This document shows, piece by piece, positions 1-5,423 of a DNA stretch of 6,704 bases. How positions within the stretch are numbered: position 1 is the first letter of the stretch; the number at the start of each line of letters is the position of its first letter. A program made the translations under genes and the position numbers. The notes under the pieces are model-generated. The model saw nothing but the letters and a program-made list of their open reading frames with translations, did not search any database and was not told the origin of the DNA. The stretch lies in NCBI GenBank assembly GCA_021817025.1, contig JAKAWF010000189.1, positions 1 to 6,704 on the forward strand, given 5' to 3'. The stretch is from a bacterium (GTDB taxonomy: Bacteria > Chloroflexota > Dormibacteria > UBA8260 > Bog-877).

Positions 1-326
1 TCAATCGCAACGGCGTCAAGTTCCTTTGCCGCTTCTGCGGACTCAAGCTCCACGCCGACGTGAACGCAGCCCGTGTGATCCGGTCGAGACGTTCTCGGCC
101 AACTCCGGATCACAAGGGTCCACGAACGCGTGCCGACACCTTTCGACTGCTCGACAGGAGACACCGGGAACGGTGGAACCTGCCGGCAGGAGAAGCGGTT
201 CCTGGCATTGCAGGTGCCCAGGGTCATCTGGCCCCCCAAGGTCGGCTGAGAGGCAGGACATGGTCTTCCATGTTCTTGCCTACTGTTGCCCTCAATCCGG
301 TCCATCCCGATCCGGGCCAGGTCTAG
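1..326 (+). CDS. tnpB: TnpB-like RNA-guided nuclease, C-terminal fragment (5' end outside window)
   Basis: Read from base 3, the frame begins with a typical TnpB/OrfB C-terminus: a second zinc-ribbon knuckle CRFCG, then HADVNAARVI. In this family the Asp of the D-x-NAA motif is the third RuvC catalytic acid, so the visible part looks intact there. The first zinc knuckle and the other two catalytic acids lie before the window. TnpB proteins are programmable nucleases that use an RNA made from the right end of their own element. The open frame runs on for roughly 75 residues past the motif to TAG at 324-326. That tail is basic, low in hydrophobic pattern, overlaps the predicted omega-RNA and crosses the predicted element end at 295. 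It is probably read-through of non-protein sequence or the result of a lost stop. Family call is firm; the true C-terminus is uncertain. Confidence 0.75.
   Translation, partial: NRNGVKFLCRFCGLKLHADVNAARVIRSRRSRPTPDHKGPRTRADTFRLLDRRHRERWNLPAGEAVPGIAGAQGHLAPQGRLRGRTWSSMFLPTVALNPVHPDPGQV
74..295 (+). ncRNA. Candidate omega-RNA (reRNA) scaffold of the TnpB element
   Basis: The sequence shows successive paired elements. An outer 10-bp stem TGTGATCCGG (74-83) / CCGGATCACA (105-114) encloses CGAGA-CGT-TCTCG (85-97). A CACCG-GGAA-CGGTG hairpin (162-175) has a GNRA-type loop. ACCTGC (178-183) pairs with GCAGGT (210-215) around CAGGA (187-191) / TCCTG (200-204). The terminal hairpin is at 252-280. TnpB guide RNAs are known to overlap the 3' end of tnpB and to end at the element boundary, with the guide taken from flanking DNA. 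Length (about 220 bases), position and orientation all fit. If the boundary is 295, the guide would start at 296. The 5' limit is a guess, and no expression evidence is available. Confidence 0.45.
252..280 (+). repeat. Subterminal hairpin of the element's right end
   Basis: GGCAGGACATGG (252-263) pairs with CCATGTTCTTGCC (268-280) across a TCTT loop. The stem has 12 pairs, one of them a G-T wobble, and one bulged T on the 3' arm. TCAA follows at 292-295. An imperfect hairpin with an extrahelical T near the end is what TnpA Y1 transposases of IS200/IS605 elements recognise on single-stranded DNA. Confidence 0.55.
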
Positions 327-430
327 CTGAGCATGAACCAGGAGCCGGCGGTCCCCACCAGCAGCAGCAGCAGATAGCGCAGGCTGGACAGAAACTGCCG
401 CAGGGAGAGCCGCGGCCTGGGCTCGCTCAC
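323..430 (-). pseudogene. N-terminal stub of an unidentified membrane protein joined to the MBL-rhodanese remnant
   Basis: A possible GTG start lies at 428-430, with AAGG 4 bases upstream. It would encode 35 residues: a polar, Arg-rich start (SEPRPRLSLRQF), then a hydrophobic helix with a run of five Leu (RYLLLLLVGTAGSWFML), then TAG. This looks like the beginning of a membrane protein cut short soon after its first helix, fused in frame behind the broken rhodanese domain by a deletion. I do not recognise the parent family. It could instead be a short tail-anchored product, but the fusion context makes a degraded stub more likely. Confidence 0.35.
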
Positions 431-715
431 CTCACCTTGAACGTCCGCCTGGTTGCGGGTGTCGATCACCCAGGCCAACTCGGCGATCCGCTGCCCGATC
501 AGCTCCGAGCCGACGCTCGCTGGCGCGTCCGGGAGCGGATAGGAACCGGTCCCCTCCAGGTTGAGCGGCGCCATGTGGCGGTAGTAGGTCGGATATGGCC
601 CCAGGTCGCTGACCACCCTGGTCACGAAGGCAGCCTCATCGCCGATGACGGCGGCCAGATTGGGGAGCCTCTCCTGGGCGATGTCCCCACCCGCCCTGCC
701 TGACCCGGTCCGAGT
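323..715 (-). pseudogene. Metallo-beta-lactamase/rhodanese hydrolase remnant with foreign 3' end
   Basis: The minus-strand frame is open from 715 to TAG at 323-325, with an in-frame TGA at 716-718. It contains DEAAFVTRVVSDLGPYP, then YYRHMAPLNLEG, and later AWVIDTRNQAD. This matches the stretch that links the MBL fold to the rhodanese domain in glyoxalase-II-like MBL-rhodanese proteins; VIDTRNQAD corresponds to the start of the rhodanese domain (usually V-D-V/T-R followed by a GHIPGA-type motif). The metal-binding HxHxDH region is missing. The rhodanese domain stops after RNQAD, at about base 445, and unrelated sequence follows. Upstream of the TGA the same frame reads VLPANG, possibly a worn trace of the conserved PTHG loop, so decay may reach about 775. 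The family assignment rests on recognised motifs, not on a search. Confidence 0.65.
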
Positions 716-748
716 TCAGCCCTCCGGCCCGTAGGCACACGGTCGCTC

Positions 749-778
749 TTGGCCATTCGCTGGCAAGACCAGCATTAT
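749..778 (+). promoter_or_regulatory. Weak candidate promoter upstream of the structured region
   Basis: TTGGCC (749-754) and CATTAT (773-778) are separated by 18 bases; each matches four of six consensus positions. This lies in one of the few AT-richer patches. A transcript from here would carry the whole hairpin region (about 320 bases) as a leader to tyrS. Speculative. Confidence 0.2.
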
Positions 779-870
779 TGCGGTCTTTATGCCTCTCGGC
801 CTGCACGGAGTTGCGGAACCGAGGTGACTGGCCGGATCATGTCATCAGTTGGGGTTCAGTTGGAGCCACG

Positions 871-1051
871 GGCCCGCTCGTTCTCGGGCCATCTCGGGAT
901 GGCACAGGCGACGGCTCGGATGCCTGGACGACCGGGCATCTGGGGAGTGGACGTGAGACCAGCGCTTCGGCGCGGGCGATCAGCGGTGAGGCCAGGACCG
1001 AACCCAGCCATGGGGGAACCCCGCGAGGGGCGCCACCGCGGTGGGCTCACC
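871..1051 (+). ncRNA. Possible structured leader RNA of tyrS (type unknown)
   Basis: Besides the local hairpins, two longer pairings compete for the same bases: GCGGTG (983-988) with CACCGC (1034-1039), and GGTGAG (985-990) with CTCACC (1046-1051). Competing pairings are what a conformational switch needs. tyrS is a common T-box target in Gram-positives, and the ACCGCGG string at 1036-1042 resembles part of the T-box. However, the UGGN bulge needed to bind the tRNA end is absent from the right place, and I see no Tyr specifier loop. It may be an unknown leader, an independent small RNA, or GC-rich coincidence. Confidence 0.25.
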
Positions 1052-1063
1052 AGAGTTCACTCA

Positions 1064-1091
1064 GTGGCAACGGCGATCGGTGCGCTACGCT
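1064..1091 (+). promoter_or_regulatory. Weak candidate promoter just before tyrS
   Basis: GTGGCA (1064-1069) and TACGCT (1086-1091) are 16 bases apart; the second fits the TANNNT form common in high-GC bacteria. Transcription would begin only a few bases before the ATG at 1103, giving a leaderless message. That would suit the lack of any Shine-Dalgarno sequence there. Confidence 0.25.
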
Positions 1092-1102
1092 CTTAGCCTC
1101 AG

Positions 1103-2317
1103 ATGAGTTCATCCCTTAGCCAGCCCCCGGACCAGACGCCGGCCGGAGTCCTCCTGCGGGGGGTTGTCGACTGTGTCGACCAGGCCCGGCTGACAGCGCG
1201 TCTGAACCGCGGTGAGAGCCTGCGGATCAAGCTGGGTGTCGACCCCAGCGCCCCCGACCTCCATCTCGGGCACACCGTGCCGATGCGGCTGCTGCGCCGC
1301 TGGCAGCTCCGCGGCCACCTGCCGGTCCTGATCATCGGCGACTACACGGCCCGGATCGGAGACCCCACCGGGCGGTCGGCGACCCGTCCCCAGCTCAGCC
1401 CCGAGGAGGTGGACCTGAACGCCAGCACCTACCTGGATCAGCTCTTCACCATCCTGGACCGGGAGCGCGTCGAGGTCCATCGCCAGAGCGAGTGGTACGA
1501 GGGGTTCGACCTCGACCGCATGCTTGATTTGGCTCGGACCGCGACCGTGGCCCAGCTGCTGCAGCGCTCCGACTTCGATCAGCGGATGCGCCAGGAGCAG
1601 GCGATCGGGGTCCACGAGCTGTTCTATCCCCTGCTCCAGGGTTACGACTCGGTCGCCGTCCGGGCCGACGTCGAGCTGGGTGGGACGGATCAGCTCTTCA
1701 ACCTGCTCCGCGGCCGCGAGGTCCAGGTGGCCTACGGCCAGCCGCCGCAGGACGTGGTCACGGTGCCCCTCCTGGTTGGCCTGGACGGGGAGCGGAAGAT
1801 GAGCAAGTCGCTCGGCAACGCGGTGGCGGTCGCGGACACGCCCCAGCAGCAGTTCGGGCAGCTGATGTCGATCCCAGATCACCTCACCGTGCGCTACTTG
1901 GACCTGCTGACCGAGATCGAGCTGGGCGAGCTGGCGGGACTGACCAGGAGGTTGGACGAGGGCACCCTCCATCCGCGGGACCTGAAGTCGGAGATGGCGG
2001 TCCGGATCGTCTCCCAGTTCCACGGCGAGGCGGCGGCGCGGGCGGCCGAGGCCGAGTTCCTCAGGGTCCACCGGGACAAGCAACTGCCGGCGGAGGTGGA
2101 GGAGGTCAGGGTCCGGCCCGGCCCGTCCGATGTGCGAGACCTGCTGGTGGCCGCGGGCCTGGCCCAGTCCCGCAGTGAGGCGGCGCGACTGGTGAAGGGA
2201 CGGGGAGTCAGGCTCGACGACCAGCTGCTGGTGGATTGGTCGGGATCCGTGGCTTACCAGGAGCGCAGCGTGCTCAGGGTGGGGCCGCGGCGCGCGGTTC
2301 GTCTGCGCGTGGGCTGA
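1103..2317 (+). CDS. tyrS: Tyrosyl-tRNA synthetase
   Basis: This enzyme charges tRNA-Tyr with tyrosine using ATP in the cytoplasm. It has 404 residues, about the usual length. The class I Rossmann domain shows the HIGH-type motif HLGH (54-57), GDPTGRSATR (86-95), the tyrosine-site segment YPLLQGYDSV with GGTDQ (193-197), and the KMSKS loop (232-236). A C-terminal S4 RNA-binding domain covers about 344-402 (LLVAAGLAQSRSEAARLVKG). The sequence style is the TyrZ-like subgroup (RIKLGVDPSAPDLHLGH), not the TyrS type of Bacillus stearothermophilus. ATG at 1103 is the first possible start, because TAG lies in frame at 1094-1096. There is no Shine-Dalgarno sequence ahead of it. Transcription is rightward, and a 136-base gap separates it from yebC, so the two may be separate units. 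Confidence 0.97.
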   Translation: MSSSLSQPPDQTPAGVLLRGVVDCVDQARLTARLNRGESLRIKLGVDPSAPDLHLGHTVPMRLLRRWQLRGHLPVLIIGDYTARIGDPTGRSATRPQLSPEEVDLNASTYLDQLFTILDRERVEVHRQSEWYEGFDLDRMLDLARTATVAQLLQRSDFDQRMRQEQAIGVHELFYPLLQGYDSVAVRADVELGGTDQLFNLLRGREVQVAYGQPPQDVVTVPLLVGLDGERKMSKSLGNAVAVADTPQQQFGQLMSIPDHLTVRYLDLLTEIELGELAGLTRRLDEGTLHPRDLKSEMAVRIVSQFHGEAAARAAEAEFLRVHRDKQLPAEVEEVRVRPGPSDVRDLLVAAGLAQSRSEAARLVKGRGVRLDDQLLVDWSGSVAYQERSVLRVGPRRAVRLRVG

Positions 2318-2369
2318 GCCGGGCTCACGGCTGCGGCGGGGGGCCATCTCGCGGGACTGCTACCCTTGC

Positions 2370-2398
2370 TGGACGGTCGCGCTGGATTAGTGCAGAAT
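2370..2398 (+). promoter_or_regulatory. Candidate promoter of the yebC-ruvCAB unit
   Basis: TGGACG (2370-2375) and CAGAAT (2393-2398) are 17 bases apart; each matches four of six consensus positions. The -10 element lies inside the LexA-like palindrome, where a repressor would block polymerase. The resulting leader to the GTG at 2454 would be about 50 bases. The rest of the 2318-2453 gap shows only a short GAGCC/GGCTC hairpin just after the tyrS stop, without a T-run. Confidence 0.35.
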
Positions 2399-2408
2399 GT
2401 ATGTTCTG
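2393..2408 (+). promoter_or_regulatory. LexA-like (SOS box) palindrome upstream of yebC-ruvCAB
   Basis: CAGAA and TTCTG form exact arms around six bases. The core GAAT-GTAT-GTTC differs from the Gram-positive LexA core GAAC-N4-GTTC at one base. ruv genes are under LexA control in several bacteria, including ruvAB in E. coli and ruvC in mycobacteria, so the location makes sense. A single degenerate site cannot prove binding. Confidence 0.45.
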
Positions 2409-2453
2409 GCGTGGGAACCGTCTCCGGGCGGTCGGTTTGAGCGGAGGTAGGCC

Positions 2454-3197
2454 GTGTCTGGGCATTCCAAGTGGGCGGGAATAAAGCACAAGAAGGCGAT
2501 CGTGGACGCGCGCAAGGGCCAGACCTTCACCAAGGTGGCCAGCGAGATCACGGTGGCGGCGCGCGAGGCCGGTCCCGACCCCACCAGCAACTTCCGGCTC
2601 CGCCTCGCCATGCAGAAGGCTCGCGAGGTCAACATGCCGGCCGACAACATCGATCGCGCCATCAAGCGGGGCACCGGGGAGCTCCAGGGGGCCGCCATCG
2701 AGGAGATCCGCTACGAGGGCTACGGCCCCGGTGGGGTGGCGGTGCTGGTGGACGCCCTCACCGACAATCGGAACCGGACGGTGGCGGGGATTCGGAATCT
2801 ATTCGCCCGCTCTGGGGGCAGCCTGGGGGAGGCCAACTCGGTCGGCTGGATGTTCAACCGCACCGGCTTGATCGTGGTCAACCCAGGCAAGGCGGACCCG
2901 GAGGTGCTGGCCCTGGCGGCGATCGAGCTGGGCGCCGACGACGTCCAGGTCGAGGGGGGAGAGGTGGAGGCGTTCGTCGCCCCGGAGCGCCTGGAGGCTC
3001 TGCGCCAGGCCCTGATCGATGCGGGCTACGAGGTCGACCGGGCGGAGGTGACCATGCAGCCCACCAACACAGTCGAGGTCGACGAGAAACACGCCTCGGC
3101 GGTGGTCCGCCTGCTGGAGGCGCTGGAGGAAGATGAGGACGTGCGCGAGGTGCACTGCAACGCGGTGCTCCCCGACGATGTGCTGGCCGAGGTCTGA
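2454..3197 (+). CDS. yebC: YebC/PmpR/TACO1 family protein
   Basis: This is a cytoplasmic protein of 247 residues, the normal length. The N-terminus MSGHSKWAGIKHKKAIVDA and the segment NMPADNIDRAIKRGTGE (about 62-78) are hallmarks of the family, followed by YEGYGPGGVAVLV and a C-terminal alpha/beta part. Members were long annotated as DNA-binding regulators. More recent work on bacterial YebC and mitochondrial TACO1 points to a role in translation, notably of proline-rich stretches. The start is GTG at 2454, supported by GGAGG (2443-2447) six bases upstream. The gene is followed 42 bases later by ruvC, a pairing seen in many bacteria, so they are probably one operon. Which of the two family roles applies here cannot be told. 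Confidence 0.96.
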   Translation: MSGHSKWAGIKHKKAIVDARKGQTFTKVASEITVAAREAGPDPTSNFRLRLAMQKAREVNMPADNIDRAIKRGTGELQGAAIEEIRYEGYGPGGVAVLVDALTDNRNRTVAGIRNLFARSGGSLGEANSVGWMFNRTGLIVVNPGKADPEVLALAAIELGADDVQVEGGEVEAFVAPERLEALRQALIDAGYEVDRAEVTMQPTNTVEVDEKHASAVVRLLEALEEDEDVREVHCNAVLPDDVLAEV

Positions 3198-3239
3198 GCG
3201 ACTCTCGACCCTGTCGCTTGGTAATGCTGAGGAGACCGC

Positions 3240-3740
3240 TTGCTGGTCCTGGGGCTGGATCCTGGCCTGGCTCTGACCGGCTGGGCCCTGGTGGAGGGGG
3301 AGCGGGGCAACCTGCGTCTGCGTGACGCCGGCTGCTGGCGAACCCCAGCGGGGGCGGACCCCGGGACGCGCCTGCTGGCGCTCTGGCAGAGCCTGGAGGC
3401 CCTCATGAAGAGCGCATCGCCGCAGTCCGTCGCCATCGAGCGACTGTTCTTCAGCCGCAACACCACCACCGCGATGGCGGTGAGCCAGGCCCGTGGGGTT
3501 CTGGTCTGCGGGGTGGCCAAGGCCGGCCTTCAGGTCGCCGAGTACACCCCGGCGGAGGTGAAGCAGGCGGTCACCGGGAGCGGGACGGCAGACAAGCGCC
3601 AGGTGGCCAAGATGGTGCAGATGATCCTCAAGGGGCCGATCCCGGCGGGCCCCGACGACCTCACCGACGCCTGCGCCGTGGGCATCTGCCATCAGCATGC
3701 CTTCGGGCTGTGGCGGGCGGTGGCCGGGGCGTCCCGTTGA
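3240..3740 (+). CDS. ruvC: Crossover junction endodeoxyribonuclease RuvC
   Basis: This resolvase is a dimer that cuts Holliday junctions symmetrically during recombinational repair. The 166 residues are close to the E. coli length (173). All four acidic metal ligands of the RNase H fold are present: D7 in GLDPG, E67 in AIERLFF, and D140 and D143 in DDLTDACAVGICH. The segment FFSRNTTTAMAVSQARG is typical of the family. I take the TTG at 3240, because GAGGAG (3229-3234) stands five bases before it and it gives the expected short N-terminus (LVLGLDPG). Its TGA overlaps the TTG of ruvA, indicating translational coupling. Confidence 0.97.
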   Translation: MLVLGLDPGLALTGWALVEGERGNLRLRDAGCWRTPAGADPGTRLLALWQSLEALMKSASPQSVAIERLFFSRNTTTAMAVSQARGVLVCGVAKAGLQVAEYTPAEVKQAVTGSGTADKRQVAKMVQMILKGPIPAGPDDLTDACAVGICHQHAFGLWRAVAGASR

Positions 3741-4378
3741 TCGCAGCCCTGCGCGGCCGGGTGCTCCGGGTGGAGGAGGAGTGGGTGGTCATCGATGTCG
3801 GCGGGGTGGGCTACCAGGTGTTCGTCCACGCCCGCACGGCGGCGCTGCTGCAGGGGGAGCGGGCGGAGGTCTCCCTGCACGTCCACACCGTGGTCCGCGA
3901 GGACGCCATCTCCCTCTACGGGTTCGTCAACGCAGAGGAACTGGCGTTGTTTCGCTACCTGCTGGGGGTGGAGCGGATCGGACCGAAGGCGGCCCTGGCG
4001 ATCCTCTCCCGCTCCGAATGGCAGGTGCTGGTGGAGGCCATAGTCGCCGAGAACCACGATCTGCTGGCGGCGGTTCCTGGAATCGGGGCCAAGACCGCCC
4101 GGCGGATCGTGCTCGAGCTGAAGGGTCGGGTGGACAGCCTGGTCGAGCCGGGGTGGAGCCATGGGCCCGCGATCTCGACTGGGATCGGCGAGCGCGCGGT
4201 GGAGGCGCTCACGGGGCTGGGCTTCTCCCCCGGCGACTCGCGCCGCGCGGTGGCGCTGGAGCTGGCCGACCCGGACCAACCGGCATCGGGAAGCGGGTCT
4301 GGGCGGACAATCGAGGCGGTGGTGGCGGGGTCGCTGCGCAGGCTGGGACCGAACCGAGGAGGGCCGGGCGGTGCTTGA
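3737..4378 (+). CDS. ruvA: Holliday junction branch migration protein RuvA
   Basis: RuvA tetramers bind four-way junctions and load the RuvB motor. From TTG at 3737 the protein has 213 residues. An N-terminal OB-fold domain (IAALRGRVL to ISLYGF, about 1-63) precedes two helix-hairpin-helix motifs: ERIGPKAALAIL (79-90) and VPGIGAKTARRIVLEL (113-128). A C-terminal RuvB-binding domain follows (about 150-205, ERAVEALTGLGFSPGD). The first hairpin has Arg80 where the family normally has Gly (GIG or GVG). The TTG start gives the standard L/M-I-A-x-L-x-G beginning and overlaps the ruvC stop as TTGA. A GTG at 3710 would add nine Gly-rich residues and is less likely. The stop lies within the ruvB start, an 8-base overlap. 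Confidence 0.96.
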   Translation: MIAALRGRVLRVEEEWVVIDVGGVGYQVFVHARTAALLQGERAEVSLHVHTVVREDAISLYGFVNAEELALFRYLLGVERIGPKAALAILSRSEWQVLVEAIVAENHDLLAAVPGIGAKTARRIVLELKGRVDSLVEPGWSHGPAISTGIGERAVEALTGLGFSPGDSRRAVALELADPDQPASGSGSGRTIEAVVAGSLRRLGPNRGGPGGA

Positions 4379-5423
4379 ATCCGAGCAGGTGCTGGCCGCA
4401 GCCGTTGACGAGCCTGACCTGGACCGCCAACTCCGGCCCCGCCGGCTGTCCGAGTTCGTCGGCCAGGGGCAGGTGAAGGAGCAGCTGGAGATCCTGGTGG
4501 AGGCCTCCCGGATGCGCTCCGAGCCGGTCGAGCACATCCTGCTGTGCGGCCCCCCGGGGCTGGGCAAGACGACCCTGGCCAACATCGTGGCCGCGGAGCG
4601 AGGGGTCAACCTGCGGGTCACCAGCGGTCCCGCGATCGAGTTCCAGGGGGCGCTGGCGAGTCTCCTCACCAGCCTTGGTGATGGCGACGTGATCTTCATC
4701 GACGAGGTTCATCGCCTCCAGCGGGCGGTGGAGGAGAGCCTGTACCCGGCCATGGAGGAGTTCGCCTTCGACTTCGTGTCGGGGAAGGGGGCCGGGGCCC
4801 AGACCATCCGCCTGGCCCTGCAGCGCTTCACCGTGATCGGGGCCACCACCCGGGAGGGCATGCTGTCGGCGCCCCTGCGCGACCGCTTCGGAGCCATCTT
4901 CCGGCTCGAGTTCTACGAAGGCCACGAGCTGCGCCAGATCGTCGATCGCTCCGCCCGCCTGCTGGCGGTGGACGCTGAGGACCTTGCCCTGGACCTGATC
5001 TCGACTCGCTCCCGGGGGACCCCCAGGGTGGCCAACCGGCTGCTGCGGCGGGTCCGGGACTACTCGCAGGTCAGGGGCGACGGTGCGGTCACGGTGCGGA
5101 TGACCGAGGAGGCCCTGGAGCTCCTGAAGGTGGACGAGATCGGCCTGGGAGACTCTGACCGGCGCCTCCTGAGCCTCATCTGCCAGCAGTTTCAGGGCGG
5201 GCCGGTGGGGCTCAGCACCCTCGGCGCGGCGCTCTCGGAGGAGCCGCAGACCATCGAGGAGGTCATCGAGCCCTACCTGCTCCAGCTGGGGATGTTGAAG
5301 CGGACCCCGCGGGGGCGGATGGCGACGGAGGGCGCCTATCGGCACCTCGGGCTCGAGGTGCCGGCGGGCCTGGGCGGGCAGCCCGCCGAGGGGCCGGGGC
5401 CCCTCTTTGCCGGCCAGGGTTGA
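4371..5423 (+). CDS. ruvB: Holliday junction branch migration ATPase RuvB
   Basis: RuvB is a hexameric AAA+ motor that pumps DNA through the RuvA-bound junction. From GTG at 4371 there are 350 residues (E. coli 336). The sequence shows LRPRRLSEFVGQ near the start, Walker A GPPGLGKTT (60-68), Walker B VIFIDEVH (107-114; D111, E112), sensor 1 TVIGATT (154-160), the arginine-finger segment LRDRFG (R170/R172) and sensor 2 GTPRVANRLLRR (216-227). A C-terminal winged-helix DNA-binding domain extends to about 330 and ends with a short Gly/Pro tail. The start is fixed by a perfect AGGAGG (4357-4362) eight bases upstream, inside ruvA, and by the overlap with the ruvA stop. The same frame is open farther upstream but only as a shadow of ruvA. 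Confidence 0.98.
   Translation: MLESEQVLAAAVDEPDLDRQLRPRRLSEFVGQGQVKEQLEILVEASRMRSEPVEHILLCGPPGLGKTTLANIVAAERGVNLRVTSGPAIEFQGALASLLTSLGDGDVIFIDEVHRLQRAVEESLYPAMEEFAFDFVSGKGAGAQTIRLALQRFTVIGATTREGMLSAPLRDRFGAIFRLEFYEGHELRQIVDRSARLLAVDAEDLALDLISTRSRGTPRVANRLLRRVRDYSQVRGDGAVTVRMTEEALELLKVDEIGLGDSDRRLLSLICQQFQGGPVGLSTLGAALSEEPQTIEEVIEPYLLQLGMLKRTPRGRMATEGAYRHLGLEVPAGLGGQPAEGPGPLFAGQG
5373..5405 (+). repeat. Two adjacent perfect inverted repeats at the end of ruvB
   Basis: GGCGGGC-A-GCCCGCC (5373-5387) is followed at once by GAGGGGCC-GG-GGCCCCTC (5388-5405) and then TTT (5406-5408). They lie inside the last codons of ruvB, in the Gly/Pro tail. The second stem followed by TCTTT resembles a weak intrinsic terminator or attenuator, but the T-run is too short for a confident call. 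They may instead slow decay of the upstream message. Confidence 0.35.

Larger units (their letters stand above)
1..295 (+). mobile_element. Right end of an IS200/IS605-type TnpB element (left part outside window)
   Basis: The window opens inside the 3' end of a tnpB-like gene, which is followed by a dense chain of hairpins. A strong subterminal hairpin (252-280) has a bulged T in its stem, and TCAA lies 11 bases after it (292-295). In IS608, the studied member of this family, the right end has the same plan: an imperfect hairpin with an unpaired base, then a TCAA cleavage site a short distance 3'. I therefore place the right boundary near 295. The boundary is inferred from layout alone. The left end, a tnpA gene and the total length cannot be seen, so this may be a complete or a decayed copy. 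Confidence 0.55.
716..1102. other. Gene-poor stretch upstream of tyrS with many hairpins
   Basis: No frame here shows a recognisable protein motif, and the open frames that cross it look like GC-rich chance reading. The first roughly 60 bases may still belong to the decayed minus-strand gene. From 871 on there is a run of good hairpins: GGCCCG (871-876) / CGGGCC (885-890); GATGCCTGG-ACGA-CCGGGCATC (919-940); GCGC-TTCG-GCGC (962-973); and CCCC-GCGA-GGGG (1019-1030). A perfect palindrome CCACCGCGGTGG lies at 1033-1044. Two loop types (UUCG and GNRA) are those favoured in folded RNAs. Confidence 0.5.

Noticed and set aside
852..890. tRNA-like D-arm (TTCAGTTGG)
   Set aside because: No anticodon arm, no GGTTCRANYCC T-arm and no acceptor pairing around it.
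1019..1051. T-box riboswitch for tyrS
   Set aside because: ACCGCGG and flanking G-runs look like part of the T-box sequence, but the UGGN bulge that pairs with the tRNA end is not in place, no Tyr codon sits in a specifier-like loop, and no terminator T-run follows.
749..1119. Two overlapping plus-strand open frames of about 115 codons before tyrS
   Set aside because: No recognised motif, no ribosome site, and composition typical of chance frames in GC-rich DNA; one also runs into tyrS.
2318..2345. Intrinsic terminator after tyrS
   Set aside because: A short GAGCC/GGCTC hairpin is present, but there is no T-run after it.
1109..2347. Long minus-strand open frame opposite tyrS
   Set aside because: It is the antisense shadow of a well-supported tyrS; the His/Leu/Gln-rich product shows no domain. 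The same applies to the long minus-strand frames opposite ruvC, ruvA, ruvB and secD.
4161..4370. N-terminal extension of RuvB
   Set aside because: The frame is open but overlaps ruvA, reads as Arg/Trp-rich shadow sequence, and a perfect ribosome site precedes the GTG at 4371.
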